DNA of 6,739 nucleotides from Candidatus Acidiferrales bacterium. Lineage in GTDB: Bacteria; Acidobacteriota; Terriglobia; Acidiferrales; UBA7541. The DNA lies in the NCBI GenBank assembly GCA_955651735.1, contig CATPAM010000510.1, positions 1-6,739 of the forward strand. The letters are read 5' to 3'. This document shows, in pieces, positions 6,599 through 6,739 of this stretch (position 1 is the stretch's first letter; every line of letters begins with the position of its first letter). The position numbers and the translations under genes were made by a program. The notes beneath the pieces were generated by a model. The model did not search any database and was not told where the DNA came from. It saw only the letters and a program-made list of their open reading frames with translations.

Positions 6599-6623
6599 AG
6601 CGCGCGGTTGATGACAGCGCGCT
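6599..6623 (+). repeat. Hairpin between adaptor and pump genes
   Basis: AGCGCGC (6599-6605) and GCGCGCT (6617-6623) form a perfect 7-bp stem with an 11-base loop; CAGCGCGC also occurs as a direct repeat (6598-6605, 6615-6622). It has no T tract, so it is unlikely to be a full terminator. It could tune the adaptor-to-pump expression ratio or protect the upstream mRNA. Confidence 0.4.
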
Positions 6624-6641
6624 TAGATCTGGCGTGCCAAC

Positions 6642-6647
6642 GGAAGG
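6642..6647 (+). promoter_or_regulatory. Ribosome binding site of the RND pump gene
   Basis: GGAAGG lies 9 bases before GTG 6657 and only 3 bases before the in-frame GTG 6651. The spacing favours 6657 as the start. Confidence 0.55.
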
Positions 6648-6656
6648 TGGGTGGCA

Positions 6657-6739
6657 GTGGTTGATTTCTTTATTCGGCGGCCGGTGTTTGCCACCGTTTG
6701 CGCGCTGCTGATTATTCTGGGTGGCGCGATTTCCATTCC
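6657..6739 (+). CDS. RND efflux inner-membrane pump, N terminus only (3' truncated by window edge)
   Basis: Translation from GTG 6657 gives 27 residues beginning (M)VDFFIRRPVFATVCALL and continuing as a hydrophobic helix (LIILGGAISI). This is the characteristic amino terminus and first membrane helix of AcrB/MexB-type HAE1 proton-driven pumps, which are about 1,030-1,060 residues. The FFIRRPVFA motif is highly typical of the family. It lies 95 bases after the adaptor stop, in the usual adaptor-then-pump order, and should form the energised part of the same tripartite exporter. GTG 6651 is a less likely start giving two extra residues. The rest, and any outer-membrane channel gene, are outside the window. 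Confidence 0.92.
   Translation, partial: MVDFFIRRPVFATVCALLIILGGAISI

Overview
This window looks like chromosomal DNA from a GC-rich Gram-negative bacterium, most likely Acidobacteriota (Terriglobia/Acidobacteriales or Koribacter-like). The evidence is indirect: an AMIN-plus-Amidase_3 cell-wall hydrolase, an exported anchored protein resembling the acidobacterial DUF6599 type, an RND pump operon, and intergenic repeats with cores such as GGGCTAAAGCC and GAACTGAAG, which I associate with that phylum. No database was searched. All genes are on the + strand and most of the window is ordinary core or housekeeping sequence.

Layout: 1-912 is the 3' part of alaS (alanyl-tRNA synthetase, 5' end outside the window). 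913-1039 is a spacer with two small hairpins. 1040-1759 encodes a short exported lytic transglycosylase (SLT family). 1760-1832 is a spacer filled by a twin hairpin repeat with GTAG heads. 1833-4010 encodes an exported N-acetylmuramoyl-L-alanine amidase with a TPR-like region, an AMIN domain, a long low-complexity linker and an Amidase_3 domain. 4030-5133 encodes a secreted or periplasmic protein with a C-terminal membrane anchor. 5134-5415 is a repeat-rich spacer ending in a long inverted repeat. 5416-6561 encodes a lipoprotein membrane fusion protein of an RND efflux system. 6657-6739 is the beginning of the RND inner-membrane pump.

Functional grouping: the transglycosylase cuts glycan strands and the amidase removes stem peptides, so these neighbours form a peptidoglycan-remodelling pair. 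The anchored protein follows the amidase by 19 bases and is probably co-transcribed with it; its role is unknown. The fusion protein and pump form a separate transcription unit, probably a multidrug or metabolite exporter, behind the repeat-rich spacer.

The most interesting non-coding signal is a scattered set of REP-like hairpins. One copy appears to sit inside the linker-coding part of the amidase gene. A strong inverted repeat lies directly before the efflux operon. I found no clear new defence, mobile or biosynthetic system.
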